From the NCBI GenBank assembly GCA_963920665.1, contig OY987265.1, positions 43,777,001 to 43,841,000 on the forward strand: DNA of 64,000 nucleotides. Reading direction: 5' to 3'. Numbering within the stretch: the first letter of the stretch is position 1; every line of letters begins with the position of its first letter. The position numbers were made by a program, and so were the translations under genes. This document shows, in pieces, positions 61,501-64,000 of this stretch. Source of the stretch: Straminergon stramineum. Lineage: Eukaryota; Streptophyta; Bryopsida; Hypnales; Calliergonaceae. The notes below the pieces were generated by a model that saw only the letters and a program-made list of their open reading frames with translations, did no database searches and was not told the DNA's origin.

Positions 61501-63543
61501 TATTGAAGTTTTTTTCACCTGTCGTGAACAGAAAGTGCAAGTCAAACAAGCCTCTGCGGCTGGTTGATGGAAAGGATGGCGTTGCAGCAGAGTATAGTCA
61601 AGGGTTTAGATCCTCTCTGCGAAGTAGCGACCCAGTCCCGGATCAGTTGACAGCAATTCAGGTGAGACTCATTACATTTTTCAGCAATTGCGAGAACTGA
61701 CTCTTCTCCACTACGTAGGAGATGGCAACCAAACCAAAAAAATAGATTCAAATGTCTGCAATTTATTACAGAGTATACGTGGTGCGCAATGAGTGGCAAC
61801 AGTTTTCTTCTGTAGAGTTCGTACCTTCCACCTGACATGAGCTCAAAAGAGAGCACAAAAAGAATCTGGATTACTGTTCCAAGGGTTTTTTAGGGTTTAG
61901 GGTTTAGGTAGTTCCTTAAGAGGGTCATGCTGACAACTCTCATACCAATGTTTTTCAAGTAGAAATTGTTTTCTGAGTAGACATTTCTATATCTCAAAAC
62001 TGTTACAGAGCAAAAGTGGTCGCTGAAATTTCGAGTGACCTTTTTCAGGGTGCATGCTTTAAGATGGCGGCAGCATTGGTTGAGGCGGAGGGTATGGAGT
62101 GCACGGACCCCGATGAAGTATGCTGCCACTCGGAAACCCGTCTTGTCCCTTGTTTGTAGGGATTAGGGTTTCAGTTTCTATTCACGATGCAATCAATACA
62201 ATGTATTGAAATTTGGTTGGGTGGAAATGCAGCTGGAGTTCATTGTGGCCGCATTACTGGACATGGAAGAGGTGGATGGAGGAGGGGGTGCGTTGTTAGT
62301 GACCGAAAGTGCAAGCTCTCCTGATGTTGCAACTCGGTGAGTCTGCTGTGCTTGTAAAATACATTCATTTGGAGCTGGAATTTGGAGATCGTATTATAAT
62401 AAGAAGCTACAGGATATCATGCAGTGCGCACTGACTAGTCTCTGGTCTATTGAGCGTTGGCTATCTCTGAGAGCTTGTGGGCTGTGTAGTCTTGCAGTGG
62501 CAGATGCACTAGCTGATGCGCCATCACTGTGGACGCTTGGGAATGCAGGCATGGGCGCACTTCAGGTACTAATTGTATTTTCACATATGTATATCTGTGA
62601 TTCTGTTTGAAGGTTAATGCAGAGGATACTGAAACCGTTAGGAACTTGATCCCAGATCGTATTGACTGATCCCTGTTACCAACAACTCATCTCCTTTAAT
62701 GCACTTCATTGGCCTTCAACTAGCAAGTTGTGTGTACGCAAGACTTGACAAAATTGGTTGATGACCACTCATCTTTGAATGGATATGGGATTGCCTACTG
62801 TTCCTTCAATAGTGATCTACAACCTCCCTCTCATTGACCGATTTGTATAATCATCATCCAATACATTGAGTGAGAAAACAATTTGATCTAAAGAGAGTTG
62901 TGTACTTGTGGTACCCTAAGTGATCTCTCCAGCGAGCTTTATTAAGTGATCTCTCAATGAAAGCACACCTACATATTGGTGAGAACGCTGAAAATGACCG
63001 AAAGAGTGCTCTATCTTTTGTACAACATCATGCCTATTGTTCGACTGGTATTAGTTCGAGTGACGAGCTCATGCACAAACGATGTTACTTTAGATATCTG
63101 AGCCCTTTATGGTCAAAGGATTCATGGATTTGAAATGACCCTTTTGATCAATCATATGCTGGAAAGTACAGTTTTAGTACAGAACATTTTTACAAAATTA
63201 GTATTGAGTGAAGAACATTGCATTTGGCAATTCAATTTTGTTTTTTGAAGAAATGAAAATCCTCATAGGAACTCAAAACCCACCGCCAAAAAATATTTGA
63301 GCAGTCAAATGTGCACTTCCTCGTCCTTTTAAGAGTTAATATGGGGAAGGAATCGTCAGTATGTTTTGCAGATCTCTGAAATTGAATGTCATTTGGCAGA
63401 GATTATCGATGGACTCCAACCGTGAAGTGGCGGCAGCTGCGAGCAAGGCAATTACTGAGTTGAAGTCGCAGTGGAGTCAGCAGGATCAGTTGGTTTTCCC
63501 CTTCCAGCAGAAAAACAAAGATGCACCACAAGGCGAGTCATAG
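58562..63543 (+). CDS. Conserved plant protein of unknown function (helical, Ala/Arg-rich)
   Basis: Eleven exons join in phase: 58562-58851, 59146-59258, 59485-59561, 59749-59797, 60030-60172, 60862-60977, 61532-61661, 62049-62117, 62233-62336, 62490-62565 and 63400-63543, giving 436 aa. Exon 2's acceptor is chosen because it restores phase and gives GWWRSTLQVSESCGNLC. Residues 110-160 are charged helix (RAREGVARLG, LDARAREDVEKLDTRAR). Residues 210-262 contain EEHWSDGALDADLRLADLRA and RRRAMEDLYAALQAVKNVHS. The C-terminal part (about 300-420) alternates Ala-rich helices (FKMAAALVEAEGM, LEFIVAALLDMEEV, ADALADAPSLWTLGNAGMG, SNREVAAAASKAITELKSQW) in the manner of armadillo/HEAT-like repeats. Consistent phases at ten junctions strongly support a real gene. 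I have the impression of a conserved plant family but cannot name it. The N-terminal exon may be wrong (see findings). Confidence 0.72.
60978..61531 (+). other. Intron 6 of the second gene, carries a 'GATCACT' repeat copy
   Basis: The intron lies between exons ending CTTGCGCGCACGTTGAGAAT and starting after 'gtcgtgaacag'. Repeat copy 3 occupies about 61050-61400: 'gtgatcacct', 'tagagatcact', 'aaactctcttcagatcaaat', 'gccaagtcatgcttacact', 'gaagagatgtg' and 'ggatcaggtccctaact'. The remainder is unremarkable. Confidence 0.65.
61886..61908 (+). repeat. Short telomere-type (TTTAGGG) tract in an intron
   Basis: 'ttttagggtttagggtttagg' contains two full TTTAGGG units and two partial ones in intron 7 of the second gene (61662-62048). 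This is the plant telomere unit and also the 'telo-box' found near many plant genes. It is short enough to have arisen by chance expansion. Confidence 0.7.
62675..62975 (-). repeat. Intron repeat family 'GATCACT', copy 4 (inverted, intron 10)
   Basis: The reverse complement reads 'gagagatcactt' twice, 'caactctctttagatcaaat', 'tttctcactcaatgta', 'cattcaaagatgagtgg' and 'acaacttgctagttgaagg'. It matches copy 3 at 61020-61320 over about 300 bp. It lies in the long last intron (62566-63399) in opposite orientation to the other copies. Confidence 0.7.
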
Positions 63544-64000
63544 CTAAAATCTTGACAGCAGCAGGAGAAACCAAATCACCACAACCGCACCTGGTATTCA
63601 ATGGTAACGCACCTAATCACATCTCAGTTACATAATGCCAAGTCTGGTTTACAAGGCAAAACTGGGTCAGAAAAGGGAATTATAACACATAATTCTTCTT
63701 CTCTTCATTGGGAGGTTAAGAAATGCATATATGGATGTATTAGAACGAGTTAGCATTATGTCTGATAACCTTCTCGAGACTCTCAAAAACGTATTTAGTT
63801 GTCCATATTGTGATATATGGGAGCCAATTGGTCCCAATTACATTGATTTTAGCATGTATAGTACAGTCGGTTTTTAAACTAATAGAAGGAATTTTCCAAA
63901 AGCCTTCTGTTCATATGCGGTAGAAAGGGCTAAACAAAAACAGAATTTGTGTGGTGCAATTATGTATATTTGATTATCAACTTGGAAATATTTGAACAAG
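63544..64000 (+). other. 3' flank of the second gene
   Basis: Presumed 3'-UTR and downstream sequence. 'ttgtgatatatgg' and 'ttttgattatc'-type T-rich words are present, but no definite poly(A) signal can be chosen. No further gene is visible before the window ends. Confidence 0.4.

Overview
The window is nuclear DNA of a land plant. It is mostly AT-rich, TE-derived intergenic sequence with two spliced plus-strand genes at the right end. Both genes have canonical GT-AG introns of roughly 100-830 bases. One is a clear SEUSS-type (LIM-domain-binding) transcriptional co-regulator, a plant adaptor family. The low gene density, short introns and abundance of TTAA-flanked elements hint at a non-seed lineage (bryophyte, lycophyte or fern), but I cannot fix the species from sequence alone.

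Layout. 1-45.7 kb holds no intact gene. It is a graveyard of miniature transposons and local duplications: a minisatellite at 4.3 kb, inverted GC-rich blocks at 5.1 and 8.1 kb, an almost perfect tandem duplication of about 640 bp at 30.0-31.3 kb, and foldback elements at 36.2 and 44.1 kb. Scattered through this, and into the genic part, are at least ten elements that begin TTAACCC(C/T) and end (A/G)GGGTTAA. Their lengths fall in classes of about 205-230, 930-940 and 970 bp. At 37.9-39.8 kb on the minus strand lies a broken but unmistakable piggyBac-family (DDE_Tnp_1_7) transposase pseudogene that keeps all three catalytic aspartate motifs. piggyBac transposases use TTAA targets, so the TTAA elements and this pseudogene probably belong to one transposition system. 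This is the most interesting content of the window, because piggyBac is a mainly animal, fungal and protist superfamily and is little described in land plants.

45.7-54.7 kb: a CAG/GTC-repeat-rich 5' leader region, then SEUSS (13 coding exons, 1,119 codons before the stop). An in-frame 36-bp minisatellite in the last exon encodes a Q/R/E array, and a 207-bp TTAA element sits in intron 6. 55.3-56.55 kb: a 968-bp TTAA element flanked on both sides by copies of a second small element. 58.56-63.54 kb: a second gene (11 coding exons in my model, 436 aa). It encodes a helical, Ala/Arg-rich protein that I take to be a conserved plant protein of unknown function. Its first exon may carry a frameshift. 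Both genes share an intron-located dispersed repeat family (four copies) with recurrent GATCACT motifs.

No tRNA, rRNA, CRISPR or organellar insert was recognised. All exon models come from reading splice sites and phases by eye and have not been tested against transcripts.
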